Source of the DNA: Saccharum officinarum | Taxonomy: Eukaryota; Streptophyta; Magnoliopsida; Poales; Poaceae | DNA: 64,000 bases | Direction: 5' to 3' | Assembly: GCA_020631735.1 (NCBI GenBank) | Contig: CM036201.1 | Span: 80,080,502-80,144,501, forward strand | Program-made: the position numbers and the translations under genes | The notes under the pieces: model-generated | The model's database searches: none | Seen by the model: the letters and a program-made list of their open reading frames with translations, nothing else | What the model was told of the DNA's origin: nothing | In this document: positions 11,067 to 24,600 of the stretch, piece by piece | Numbering within the stretch: the first letter of the stretch is position 1 | Layout: every line of letters starts with the position of its first letter

Positions 11067-11358
11067 AGGTTGTGTTTAGTTCCCCATCTAATGCAAAATG
11101 CAGAATGCCAACTACTTTGAATGATGAAATGCAAAATATCAAAATTTTTATGGGTGTGTTTAGTTCCATCTAAAATGCTAAATTTTTCATGGGGTGGGTG
11201 AGGGCTTTTTGGCTTTTTTTTCCCTCTTGAGGCCAAAATCTAAAATGAAGAATGGATATCTTTTTGCCAAAAAATTTGCATGATGTTTAGTTTCATTCTG
11301 TAAAATGATGAACCAAAACCCAAAAAATTTTAGGTAAAATGGGAAACTAAACACACCC
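11067..11358. mobile_element. Nested or tandem Tourist-like MITEs (TGTGTTTAGTTCC ends)
   Basis: A left terminus TTGTGTTTAGTTCCCC lies at about 11067, and a second left terminus GGGTGTGTTTAGTTCC at 11152. The single right terminus GGAAACTAAACACACCC ends at 11358 and is followed by TAA. The inner pair (11152-11358) is a complete element of about 207 bp with a 14-bp inverted repeat. The outer left end shows that a second copy was truncated or interrupted. Internal words (AAAATGC, AAAATTT) are shared by both arms. Confidence 0.75.
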
Positions 11359-11361
11359 TAA

Positions 11362-13273
11362 ATTGAAATATTTCCCTTCAGAAACCGGAAGACATCTCTC
11401 CCACGTCAGGGGGTGCACCTACCCGGCCCAGCCCAGCCCGATTCTACAGATACACAGACGCAGACAGACCAACAATTACACGTATACGTATATACATTTC
11501 GGAGTCGCACTTGCTTTGGTTCTGCCGGAGGAGGTCGTGGACGATTCCCTTGCAAACTTTATTAGGCGTAGAGATGAGCAATCAGACGTCCACCAGCCCA
11601 TGTGCACCTTTTTTCGCTCGGCCCAAGTGCATACCATCCTATATCCTTCTATTCCTCCTCTCAATCGGCCACTTTGGGCCCGTCGCAAACCGGAATGAAC
11701 CATGTACCAAATGGCAACTGAATTAACAATGCTTGGGCCCGTTCAAACTTCAAATCCTGTAAATACGGTTCAGACAGTGTACGGGCCAACTCTCGGGGGA
11801 AAGAAATGTTTTTTTTTCCTTCCTTTCAGAAGCAAAGCTTTGTGGTTCATATGATGGGTTTTAATGATGACAGCGTTAACTAATGCTGGTTAGAGTACTA
11901 TTAAGCTTTCAGCTGGACCCCTATGCGGCAAGTGCCTGAACCCTGAATCTGCTGCCATGCATGCATAATCTCATGTCCCAAGTTTCTGGAGCACCAGCAT
12001 GCCATGGGTTCCCAAATTTGTGCATGATGATGCCAGTGCAGCAGTGCTGAATTTTGCCGAGTTTATGGGTACCAAACAGTAGTGCACAGTGCCACCAGAA
12101 GTGGACCGCCCAACAGGAAAAAGAAATTCAGTTCATGATTGACCTCCCAAGCAGCAGGCAGGCATGTCAGCCTCAACAATGCGACTTTGCTGCACTCTTT
12201 CTAGCGAACACACACACACATACGACGAGCTGAGCTTCGAGTTCTGACATCCAGAACGAAGGAGAGCATGCGCGTTTGATTCCATTTGCTCAACTGAAAG
12301 CATTGGAAGAGATCACCATCATTGCTGTAATGGAAGCGAAGAGTCGAAAAAGGAGAACAGAGACAGACAGACTGCAAGAACTGCTGTGCCTGTGTGCCTT
12401 GCCAAGCCGTCGATGAACACCCAGCATAGTCAAAAAGGCTAGAGAGAAAGTGTGTCTGGTGACAAATACCTGCCTTTGATGCTACAAATTGCGGGTTTCG
12501 CGTTCAGCTCGGCCACTCGGGTGCAGTGCAGAGCTTAGTTGCATCCAAAGCAGGGCTAGAAAGTCTCATAGCATTTTTTTGGGTTACTCTACTCCTAAGA
12601 AAAAGGCTAATGATATCGATGCAAATTTGTTTTAAATATTCAGCCACGACATGGCCCTAATAATTCCTCCAGCTGACAATGGCCTGCTGAGTGCCTCCAC
12701 ACACATGTGCATTAGCATGTCTGTCTAGGTGTTGCTGTAAAAGGAGTTTCCTTCCCGTTCGAAAAAAATGTAGTAGTGTTATTTCGTGAATGGGTGTTTA
12801 TTTGGTGATGTAAGTAATACTACGTGTATATATTTTTTGATGAAATCATTGATCAAAAAGATATATTTTGATGAAATCATGTAGTAATATTCAGGCAATG
12901 ATGGCAATAATACGGCATATTGGCATGTATGATATGGCAGGATTGCCTGAACCTGAAAGAGTGAGCTGGGTTCAGGGACCCAGTGGCAGGTGATCATAGT
13001 GGCCACGCCAACCAACTCCAATTTCATGTCGCCTGCACAGCTTACACTGGATCTGATCCTCAGCAGCAGGACCCGGAGAGAAATTATGAACAAAAAGGCA
13101 ATTTGCATGGACCATGGATGGTTGAGTTTGGATATGATAATGTCTTCTGCTATAAAAAGGAGAGAATGTTCGAAAAATAAAAGAATGAAAAACATGTAAC
13201 TCTGTTTCTGACTTTGGAGCATCATAAACATAACAATTTCAGCGATACAACTAATACAACTGTTTTACGGATC
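11362..13273. other. Intergenic, no recognised gene
   Basis: I found no domain, no consistent splice structure and no element termini. A (CA)n-like stretch occurs near 12210-12222. Confidence 0.55.
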
Positions 13274-13342
13274 CAATAATTTGTAGGTAGTAAGGACTTT
13301 CAATATCACATCAATAATTTGTAGGTAGTAAGGACTTTCAAT
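13274..13342. repeat. Tandem repeat, 38-bp period, two copies
   Basis: CAATAATTTGTAGGTAGTAA followed by GGACTTTCAAT occurs at 13274-13304 and again, identical, at 13312-13342, separated by ATCACAT. A third partial copy of the first words (CAATAATTTGTA) follows. It lies about 650 bp upstream of the ABHD17 ATG. Confidence 0.92.
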
Positions 13343-14007
13343 AATTTGTACTAGTAGTAGCTACTAGCAGTACTCACATCAATTCAAATTCAAAGATGGG
13401 AGATGTGGACAGAAAAATCTTGTATTTCATTTTGTAATATATAACGATAACAATGGTTTGATCTTATACTCCATATTTAGCAATAAGCATTCGCATAGCA
13501 CTAGCCCAAATCTCTAGACATTTATAAGGTTGGATCAATCAAACAAAGGCAATGCAGCAATTACATGTATAGCCTGGAAGCTGCTGGGTCCTAATAATAA
13601 AAGAAAAATAAAAGTGAAAATTTCACAAAAAGTGGACCTCACGTGCTGGCCTTGCTGTGGTCACGTGACAGGGGCAGCCCTTCCTCTGGTTCTCCCGGCA
13701 AAGGCAACTCGGCAAATCCGCCCCCCTAATTTCGCGCCAATCTTTAACCCCCCTCTCCCCTCCGATAAACCCCGGAGGGAGGAATTGACTATTTCCACTC
13801 AGATCCCCGACGAACACCATAACTCCATGCACACCCCCTTCCGTGGAGCAGCTCTGACCTGGAAACTTTCCAATTGGGCCTCTGAAAGAATCTGACCGTG
13901 AAGTTGAAGCCCCTCCTCATTTCCAGGCTGCCAGGCCTCCACCCTCCCCGGCCGGAGAAGACCCTGATGCGGCTGCGGCCGGAGTTCTGAGGTTGGTTGG
14001 ATTGGAT

Positions 14008-17000
14008 ATGGGTGGGGTGACTTCATCGGTGGCCTCCAAGATGGCGTTCTTCCCTCCCGACCCGCCGTCTTACGGCGTGGTCGACGAGGAGGACGAGCCA
14101 GCGGCGACGGCGGCGGCGGCGGCGGAGGATGCGTCGTCGTGTAAGGTGGCAACGAGGAGGGTGGCGATGACGGGCGTGTGGTGGAGCGTGGGCGTGGAGG
14201 CGAGGCGGGTGCGGACGCGGCGGGGCTCGGAGATCATCGCCGTGTACGTGCGGCACCCCGGGGCCAGCCTCACCCTTCTCTTCTCCCACGGCAACGCCGC
14301 CGACCTCGGCAAGATGTACGGGATCTTCGTCGAGCTCAGCGCACGACTCCACGTCAACCTCATGGGGTAAGTGATGAAGCGCTCGGTGTCGTGTGATTGA
14401 CTGGTTTCTCCGATGCTTTTGACTTGGTTGGGCGACCAAGATTACTGCTTTATTATTAGTTATTATACTGGATACTGGATGGATGATGATCTTGTGAAAA
14501 GAAAGGTTGTTTTTTTTCTGTGGAGAACAAATGATCTGTGAAAACTGATAGGGACACATTTTTCTTTTTCTTTTTCGTTTTTGAAAGAACGAACATATTT
14601 TTTTTCTAGAAGACCACAACCCACAATCTGATCGTATCATGGTTTGATCCTTTAGAATGGGCGTGCCTTGATCACCTACGGAAAAAAAACAAATGTTTGT
14701 CTTCTGTCGCTTTCCGTGTTATTATTGGTTTTCTGTCTGAGTGGTGGATTGAATATGATGAATACAGTGATCATACATGTCCTCCTACTGTTATTGAGCG
14801 GGGTACTCATGTGCTGCATGCTACTTCCATTTGCATTGATTGTTTTCATTAGCTTATAGTATTTCTGAATGGGGGTTTGATTTCTTGTTAAAGATTTATC
14901 ATGTGCAATTGATACTCCTGATTCTTTTTGGGAGATCAGATTTTCGTCTGATTGATGAGAGAGTTGCACACGTTATTTGGCTATAAGATTTAGTTTGCCA
15001 TCTATATTAGGTGCAACTGATGTAAATTTTGTTGCTGCTGCTACTGTAGCCGAAAAATACGGTTTTTCATTCTGCAATCGATTTATTGTCAATCCGGAAC
15101 CTGTAAAAATATTGTGTTTGGGAAATCTTTTGTCTCCGTTTGAGGTGAAGATGTTATTGACACTATTCTTGGAAGGATAGGAATTAGGATAGTTCTATAC
15201 TCTAGTGAAGCTCATTCTACATTCGTAACCTGTTCGGTTTGGCTGGTGCAAAAGCAGCCCAGTTCTATGCCCATCTTTTCTTGAAAGTCGCATGCATGTT
15301 CAAAGGTCTCAATACGATTTTTTGTGGTTATTTAATTTTTACTAGGCACTGTAGATAGAAAGCTAATCATTGGACAACAGTCAGAGAGTAGAGCACTAAA
15401 GCTTGCTTGATATCGTTGCTTGATTGGCCCACACGATCTGGACTGTTCGTTGAAGCTGTATTTTCAACTTGTTTATGTGGGTCACTCTCACTCATGGCAA
15501 CAGCATTTTGACCTTTCATTGGACTTGCTTTTCCCTGCTGGAGCAGTATATTAAATTCGACTATAGTACATCATGTTTTAAATTTATTTGCTATTTGACT
15601 TAACTATTTGGCTACACAATGACACCTCGAGTATACACAGTAAAACAACCCCGTCCACATGCCCCCGATATTATCCTGGCATGAAATCCTTCGCTCGATC
15701 AAGGGATCAAGCTCGGGACTGTTGGATTGGATTCGTAACTAGCAAACAAACCCAGACATAACAGAACAGCTAACTGGATGTTACATCAATGATGCAGATA
15801 CGCTGCATGAATGAACCACACGATGGCCCAGAACACGCAAGGGTGTTCATTACGGAACATACTGTTAGGTGAAACTAGTCTTACATAGTAATTTTTTTAG
15901 TTTTCATGTTGACCATGAAAATGCTTACATAATTTTTAGCTCTATATATAATTATGTCAAATGGAAGCTTGCCTGCATGGCTGAATCTTGCACTAGGAGT
16001 ATGAGTTTTATTCCTTAACACGAGCTGTAAAATGCAAAGTAGAAATACTCCCAGAGAAGCTGTACAGATACATCCTTTATTTTACTCTCTTGAATTAACA
16101 AGTACAATACAATGCACTAACTGGGTGCACGTCCACACTACCTGTTAAGTAAAGAGGGCAAGAGGGATTTTGAGACAAGAGGGTGGGATTAGATGCAGGA
16201 GTCTGAAGAAAAGGAGGGAACAATGATGTGGTCCAGGGGTTTGTTTGCCCATCAAAGTGAGACAAAGAGACAAAGAGAGTGATGTGTAGGAGCTGTCGAC
16301 AGAACATGCATAGATTGATTAAAAAGATATAGCCATCAAACGATTTTTTTAAAGATGGTTAAAAGATAAAAAGTTTCATGAAATACAATATTACTTTGGA
16401 TGAGCTGAAATCAGCAAATCACACTGATAATTAACTTCAGTTTTTCTAAAACCCCAATTGACAAAGTCCAAGACAGCCGATGTTGCATCCTGTATATCAA
16501 CTATTAGTATCCTTATGACAGACAAAGTCTCTTGACGAAGTCCAAGAGAGCTTATGTGCAAACTGTATCAACTGTTAATGTTATGTTGCAGTATGATCAT
16601 AAAATTAATTATAGATTTCATTTCCATCGCCCACAAACATTCAAATTTTCTTTGCAATATTTTACTAGTACATTGTGAAATTTTTTTTGGATATGGACAT
16701 TTTCATTGACGTGAAGATGTTGGTCAGGCTATCTGGTTTATTCGTTCTTGCTGAACCATGTAAATAGTTATTGCTTCCTGCAAATCTATGTCCTTCTTTA
16801 AGCTTTAGCAAATTCTCTGTCATGCCCTTCCGACGATTGAAGTTGCATGTCTTAGGCCTTGTTTAGTTTGTGCCAAAATGCAAAAAGTTTTTAAAATTCC
16901 CCGTCACATCGCATATGCCGGCACATGTATGGAGCATTAAATGTAGGTAAAAAAATAACTAATTGCACAGTTTGTTTGTAAATGTCGAAACGAATCTTTT

Positions 17001-18547
17001 GAGCCAAGTTAATCCATTATTGGACAAAGTTTGTCAAATACAAACGAAAGTGCTACAGTGCTTTTTTCAAAAAAAAATGACAACTAAACATGGCCTTAGA
17101 ATAATTCCATCGTTCTTCGCAGGTATGATTACTCTGGTTATGGGCAGTCATCAGGCAAGGTAATTTATCTCTGTCCTTTTTTAAAACTATGCTCTTACGG
17201 TACCATGTCACCTTCAGTCGAGGGGCACCTCAACTTATTCTTGGCCTTTCTTGTTACAAAAGAGGCTTTGAAACTGATTCATGCTAGAGTGAGTTTGATT
17301 CAGGGGATGTTTGGTCTGAACTAGTTCATCTTTTTAGCAGTTGAACCGTTTTTAGGATAAAACAACAGTGCTAACACAATCTTTCTGTAAAATCCATGTT
17401 CAGCCAAGTGAAGCTAATACCTTTGCTGACATAGAGGCTGCATACAAGTGCCTTGTGGACGTTTATGGAACTAGGGAAGAAGACATTGTTCTGTATGGTC
17501 AGTCTGTTGGCAGCGGACCAACCCTTGATTTAGCTGTTCGTTTCGATCGCGTAAGAGCTGTTGTTCTACACAGTCCAATACTGTCTGGATTGCGTGTCAT
17601 GTATTCTGTGAAGAAAACGTACTGGTTTGACATATACAAGGTTTGCCTCTCTGTCTGAAGTATCAAGATGAATGATTTACATCCTGTATATGCTAACACT
17701 TGTTCCATTTGCAGAACATCGACAAAATCCCCCATGTTAAATGCCCGGTTTTGGTAATCCATGTAAGCTCTTTATACACATCTACGTGGTAGTATTCTTC
17801 TACTAGCTTCAGATCATTAATAAACTGGATCATTATTTTCATTTTCAGGGCACAAAAGATGACGTCGTGGACTGCTCCCATGGGAAGCGGCTCTATGAGC
17901 TGTGCCAGCACAAGTACGAACCTCTGTGGATCGAGGGAGGTGACCACGGCAACCTGGAGAAATTCCCAGTGTACATACGACATCTGAAGAAGTTCCTTTC
18001 GTCCATAAAGAAGCTGCCATCTGAAAAAGATGCGGCAGCTGAGCGTGAGCCATCGGCAGCTGAAAACAGAACGCAGCCTGACATAGAAGCCATCTCCGAG
18101 GCTCCTTCTCGCATGATCTCGCGAAGGCTAGAGCCATCGAAGAGGAGCACGATACATGAGGAGCCTACGCTGAGCACCGAGCACGTAGATAAGCGCAGGC
18201 GAAGCACGGGCCACAGGGAGAAGGCGAGGTACAGCACAGACAGGAGATCGAGGAGGAGCGTGGACTGCTTCGACAGCATCCTCGAACATGAGCAGCCGGA
18301 AAAGCCAAGGAAAAGCTTTGATAGGTTGGTTTCTGCCTCCGCTGTCGTGTCATGGCCATTGCAATTTGCTTATTTCAGTCGAGATGAGGAAAATTCAGCC
18401 CCGTTAGTCATTCTTTCCCCTACAAGTTTAAAATATTTCTCATTGTTCTTGTGCAGGATCGGAGAGAAGATTAGAGCCATGGGTCTGTGCAATGTCGACT
18501 GCTTCAAAGAGCCTCATGACAGCGGTGAGCTTAGCCGAGGTCGATGA
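14008..18547 (+). CDS. ABHD17-type alpha/beta hydrolase (putative protein depalmitoylase), six exons
   Basis: Exons by splice sites and frame are 14008-14366, 17123-17159, 17404-17640, 17715-17762, 17849-18324 and 18457-18547 (TGA). They give 415 codons with all phases consistent. The product starts MGGVTSSVASKMAFFPPDPP. Gly2 with a small residue at position 6 fits an N-myristoylation site, so membrane attachment is likely. The fold motifs are LLFSHGNAADLGKM (oxyanion loop), YDYSGYGQSSGK, nucleophile elbow GQSVGSG (Ser166), GTKDDVVD (Asp231) and GGDHGNLE (His260), so the Ser-Asp-His triad is complete. Animal ABHD17 proteins are thioesterases that remove palmitate from membrane proteins. The plant role is inferred. 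Residues after about 280 are a basic, Arg/Ser/Glu-rich tail that looks disordered, common in the longer plant members. Intron 1 is 2.75 kb and contains a MITE. The 3' flank is broken by a LINE. Confidence 0.95.
16855..17095 (+). mobile_element. Tourist-like MITE in intron 1 of the ABHD17 gene
   Basis: The element begins GGCCTTGTTTAGTTTG and ends CAACTAAACATGGCC. It is flanked on both sides by TTA (16852-16854 and 17096-17098), the 3-bp target duplication expected for Tourist/PIF-Harbinger elements. It is 241 bp with no coding capacity. It ends only 27 bp before the acceptor of exon 2 (17123), so it now supplies much of the polypyrimidine and branch region of that intron end. Confidence 0.93.
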
Positions 18548-18684
18548 AAGGAATGGGTTTCTGGTTGCTGTCAGTGTCAGTGTGTTTCCCTTGTTGCTTA
18601 GATATATAAAAGAAGACTGCGTGATGGGAATGTTAATCACAAGATGTTCACGAACAGTAAAGAGAAATATAGCACCATCTTTAT

Positions 18685-21600
18685 GTTTTTTTTTCGAAAG
18701 CGTGCATTACAACGTACTTCATTAAGGGAAGTTAAGAAAAAAGTTACACATCCCGTTGAGGCCGCACGGCGAGTTGCCATAGGCCAACAACAGGCAGCAC
18801 ACTGACAGGAGGCACTGGCTCGGACGGTGGAGCTTAGAGTTTTGTGCTAAGAGGCTAAACAATTTTGCGACTAGGGAGATGCGACCGAATTGTAACACCC
18901 CAGGTGTTGATCACCAATTAAGTAGTGGGTTTAAGCTCAAACACGATAGATTCAGTGGAAATGACAATGTCAATGTCAACCTATGGAGATGAGCCTACCT
19001 TAAAGTGGGATGCTGCATCATTGCTTTACATATAGGCCATTTTCAAAGATATATGTTTGGATGGTGTTATTGCCATATCTTCATATGTCTCACCTTGGTA
19101 CCTATCTATATTGATCCCCGGAAAAGTTTCATGGAGTTTGGAATCAAAAAGTCACATGAAATGATAAGTTCCATTCCAATTGGAACTTACATCATTAAGT
19201 GAATGGAATTATAGATCATCAGCCAAACCATACAAACTTGCCCAAATAACTCTAGATGAACTCTGCAACACCTTAACTATACTTAGGGAACTTAATGGAA
19301 CAATGTTCATGTTGATCATTTTGCCTTAATGTGCTTCTAAGTGATGGTTGACCATGTATGGACCCTGGAACACTTTTGTTTGACCGTTTCAAAGGTGTGA
19401 CCTAGAAGCTTTGCATGACTGTGCACCCTTTGACAAAGTTGTGGAGAATTTTATAAGGAACAAACTTTGTTTAAGAGTCAAGTCATGAAAATGTGTGGAA
19501 CATGCTCAAACAGGGCCCACAAGGCAGTTTTAGGGCTGATTTCAGCACTTAGCCATTTTTAAGCCCTAATTCCGGTAACATCGACGTTGGCATGCCGCGT
19601 TCTCCAAATTTTGCTAAGCAACTTGAGTTAGTCCAAAAATAAAAGTTCAAGATTATGTTATGGAGAAGAGAATGCAAAAAGTTGCACTAAGTTTGATCGA
19701 GTTTTGACCTCCGAAAGCGAGTTTCCGTGATCGCCGTTAACATATTGACACTATCATCTTGGAGCTTAATTATCTACTGTTACAAAGCTCAAATGGCCGG
19801 GCACCTTGAATAAGAAACGTAGAGCAGGCCGAGGTGAACAAACTTCGTTTATGGCCCAATGTCTAATTCGGCCTGGAAGCGGCCCAAAACGGCGTTCCAC
19901 CTTGCCCACGTCGCTGCCCGCCACGTGCTCGGTGAAATGCCTCAACGGGCGGCACCTGTCCGTGGACGTGGCTACCATGCGCGAGCAGCGCCCCACCTCC
20001 ATGCCGCGTGCCTCTAAGGTCTCTCTCGCGTCGCTGCGATGGCAGATGCTTTTCCTTCACTCGCCTCGCCCTCCCTTTCCCCTTCCTCGCTTTCCAGCGA
20101 CGCGCACACGAGCAGAGCGCTGTCGCGCCATGGCTGGGCCGGCTAAGCTCACTGCCTCAGCGTAGTTTCACTCCCCCAATGCTCCTCCGACTGAGCCACC
20201 CACTCCAGCATGTCCGCCGCACCTCACCGCACCTCCTCCACCCTTTCTTCGCATTCCGTGGCCGCCGGAGTGCTGTCGCCGGTGCAGCTTCAACCGACGG
20301 GCCGTCGGTCATCGTGGCCTAGCCACCTCGGGCCACTGCGAGCCCAGCTGCCGCTTTTCGCAGAAGCGTACAAGGCCCCTGGAGCTTCCCCGCCCCTTTC
20401 CGGCCTCTCTTCGCCGCTGTAGCGCGCGGCCACCGGCGCCATGGTCGCCGCGGACACAGTGCGTGCGGTCAGGCCAACCTGGGCCACCTCCGGCTGAGCT
20501 GGGCAGCTCCACGCGAGCGCGCAGGCCCCCTGTTGCTCCACCGCCACCCCGTTGTCGCCGACGAGCCCCCTATGACCGTAACCGATGACCTCCGGCGACC
20601 TCCCCCTCTGTTAATCACGGCAGGGGCCTCGAGCTTGAATTCGAGAAAAGTCAGGGGGGTTTCTGCAGAACTAGTGACTCAAGTGAATAGTACGGTTAGG
20701 ACCTATTTGCTCGGTTTAAATAAAGTTCTTGAAGGGGCCTCGCTGAGAAGCCTGTGACTCATATGAACAGTACAAGCAGAGCTCGGGTTGATTCCTAGAA
20801 AGTCCAGGGGTCCCGAGGCAAAAGTGGTTTCCTTTTTCCTTTTTCCTTTTTTCTTTTATACAGATTTTGGCTAGATCTTTGAAAATTAATATCTCATGCT
20901 AGGAAGCTCCAAAAATAGCAAATAAGGACTTTTTGGAATCCTTGTGAAATTATCTATGCATTGGATCTATAATATGTCATGTTTTATTTTAATATTTTAG
21001 CTGTAAAAATAGACTTATGCAACTAGGTTTTCAATGCTAGATGTATTTGTTATTTTCATAACTGCAAATTTATAGCTCCAAATGAAGTGAAATTTCTGTG
21101 GCATGCTACTCATGTGATGTTTGATGTGTGGTAAAAATTTCATAAATTTTGGTTGTAATATGAGTGAGTTATTGATTCATCTTGCTCTCACATGAATTCT
21201 TGCAATAGTCATTTGTCTTTTTCATAGAGGTTGATATACATGTCCAAATAGATTGAAATTTGGATAGTAGATTATTGGGAGCATATTTAGGCTACTGTAA
21301 TTTTGGTAGAATTTATTGTGTACTTTTGATATGTGTTCATAATTCCACCTACTTATCTAAATAAATTGAGAAAATACATTAAAAGAATTTATTTAGAAAT
21401 GGACACTAAGTTTTCTGGTGTTCATTAGTCATGTGTGAAATGTTGGTAAAGTTGGTTTTGTCCAATTATATGTTTGCAACATAAGTTAATAATTATTTCT
21501 TGCAAATGAAGTTTCTAGATAGATCTGGAAACTTGGCAAAGTTGTTTATGATAATGTGCTTTGTTGTGAAACTTGTTTATACAAAAGTTGTAGATAATTT

Positions 21601-24600
21601 ATGTATCTAGCTTTTGTTAAAATTTGGTGGCATTTAACAATGTGGTTTAGGAGTTATAGCTGTTTAAAGTTAGGGTACAGAATTACTTGCTCTCTGTTTG
21701 TCAGGAACAGATTCTGGAACTTTATATTTTTGACTTATTTAACTTATGAATCATGCTGTGATGATATTATATGAAATGTAGATAATTTTATAAGCTTTTC
21801 ATAATGTCTTCTTGCAAGTCATTTGGATTTATAAAACTCCAGATATGATTGATTTATGAAGCTACTGTTTGCTAGTCCAGAAATTGGCATATTCCAGTTA
21901 TCGTTGTTGCTTCACCTTGAGTTGCTTTGCATGTTGCTAAGTGTGATTCATGTCCTTGGTGATGAAGTTAGTACACCTGAAACTTGTGAAGATTATGCTT
22001 TACTTATTATGCTTGGAATGGTTGGTGTGCTATAGTCAGTGAGTGGCTATGAGGGCTTGTATCTTGTTTAAATATTGTGCTTGTCTTATGTGATGCATTC
22101 TTATTGCCATTCATCATGTTCATAGACATGCATCATCATATCTCATTTAGGTACGTTAGATGCACTACGTGGATGGCAAGATGTGGAGCTGAACCCAACG
22201 ATGGAGTTGGTGGATCCATCCCGAAGATAAAAGGGTCGGACGAGTGCTAGATTGGAGGATGCTCGCCAAGCGAGTTTTTCTCACATACTCTAACTTGAGT
22301 CGGATCCCAGGCAAGCTCCAGAGCATTATAAGCCTCCTATCTTCAAAACAATCAATTCTATATATGTTATAAGTATTGTTGCATTAAGTGATAGGAGTTG
22401 GTTGAAAACTCTTGCTGCATTATATCATTCCTTGTCCAGATATATGAATCCTTGAATCCTACGTAGACTAGGATCGAGTAGATGCTTAGCCCTGCTTTAA
22501 GCGGTAGAAGTCAGGTGATTTCCTGTCACCTGCGAGATATAGGGATATTCATATATGGCACGGTTGACTATATTTGCTATCGTGGAAAGGAACCATGTGT
22601 TAATAAAATGAAATGAGACCAAGCGGGATGATGATAGTGAAGCGACAAGGCATGGAGGTCTTGGGTGTGGATCTATCCCCGTCTGAGTCGTTTAAGGACC
22701 GATTCGCTGTACGTCCTTGAGTCATGTTGAACGCAGTCTAACACTTAGTTGGCCGGATAAGTCGTTCCGACCGTGAATCCGAGTAATACAGTTCAGGCCG
22801 GGAATCGAATGGTAGGTTGCTTCTTAGAGGAGAGAAAGGATGTGTTTGGGGACATTGGCGTGAGACCAAGGGGGGGTTAGAGTCCCTATCACCTGGCAGA
22901 GTGTCGCCCTTGGGGTCACGACATCATTCGGACCCGTGGCTCCTGAACTGTACCAAAGGTGACCTGAGCAGCCATCGCCAGGCGTGACTCGGTGAGTGTT
23001 AGAAATACCCTTCCAGCTGGATAGGAATTCGATTCGAATCGCCATCGCTCCCGGTTAGTGAGCACTTAACTTGAGCAGCGGCAACGTAGATTCCATTAAA
23101 TTGAACGGATGGTTAATTGGATAACGATAGAATTGTTGCCTCAATTTATACCTGCTATGGTTAATATTGTTTGCTCCTAATAAAGTGAGTGCTCTAGTAC
23201 AGGTGCTAATATAGATGACAGGTTAATGATAATTTACTTGATGCTTAAGCATTAATGATTGATCATCTATATTAAGCTTTTATGCAAAATGTTGTCAAGC
23301 TAGCCCCACTTCATATCAGCCTTGCATGATCCTTGGTGTCACCTTATTTCTGGTTTCTGACGGGTAAGTCTAGCTGAGTACCTTCTTGTACTCAGGGTTT
23401 TATCCCCACTTGTTGCAGGTTGTGATGTATCATGGCGACTGTAAGAGTTGGTTGGCTCCTGCCGTAGTGGCAGAGTGTGATCATGGGCATGATCCTTCTG
23501 AGTTATCTTATCTCTAATGCTTTTATTGGAAGTCGACCGTTGTACTGGCATATATTTGAAATAAGATTAATGTTAGTTTCAAATTACTTTGCTTCCGCTA
23601 CTTTTCAACGTAAGTTGTAATAACTATGTTGAACTCCGATGTATATTGAATTACTTGTGAAATGGATGTAACATGTGACTTGTTATGTTGAATCACTACG
23701 ATCTTGGCTTGTATGTTGGTTGGTTTGAAATCCCTCGTGATTTCATTGGACTACCGGAGTTATATGGGCTCAAGTGCGAGAATTTGATCCTTTCGGTGAT
23801 TGTTTTTGTACTTGTGCTCTTATAATTTAGACGGTTCCGTTACACGAACTAAGCTATGGTCGCGAATAGTGGCGTCAGGCTCCGGAAGCCAGCTGCAATC
23901 CTGGAGTCGCCCTCATCGTGGATGAGAGCAAGTAGGTCTGTCGGTGTCCTGCTGTTGCCGTCAAATGTCCTCCTGTTACGCTCCTTTCAAATTTCCCACG
24001 AAACGAGCAGCACAAAAGAGTCGAAGCCGCGCCTGAAGGCGTTCGGAACAAGAGTCCACGCTTGTAGCCACCAGTCCGCCATGAGGGAGTCGTCGCTTGG
24101 TCCAAGGCGCTGAAAGTCGATGTGAGAAAGCAGACGGTGCCAAACCTCGCGTGTGTAGACGCAGGAGGCCAGAAGGTGGTCGATGGACTCGTCATCCTAG
24201 GCGCACAGAACACAGTTGGCGCTTGGCTGAAGCCCATGGCGCCTTCGGTGCTCCGCTGTCCAAGGGCGGCCGTGCAAAGCTAGCCAAAAGAATAGCTTCA
24301 CCTTCGGTGGGGCGGACGCCCTCCAGACCTCCCTGGCGGAGGAACTGGTGTACTCGCCGCTAGCCATCCACCTCCAGATGAGGCAGTCCGGGGTGTTCGG
24401 CTGGAGCTGCACGTCCTTCAACTTTCTCCCAGAGCTGTAGGTACTCGACTATGATTGCTGCGGTCAGAGCGCCAGCGATGTCCCTGGCCCATTGCCTGTT
24501 GGCTAGAGCCTCATGCACCGATCGTCCACGCCAGCGACCTCCTACGGCACGGTACAGGTTCGGCGCGAAGTTGTAGATGACTCCGTCAGGAAGCCACGCA

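Noticed and set aside
19806..20757. Several ORFs in a GC-rich stretch resembling gene exons
   Set aside because: They lie inside the solo LTR, and an equivalent GC-rich island exists in the LTR at 57401-61332. They are retroelement sequence.
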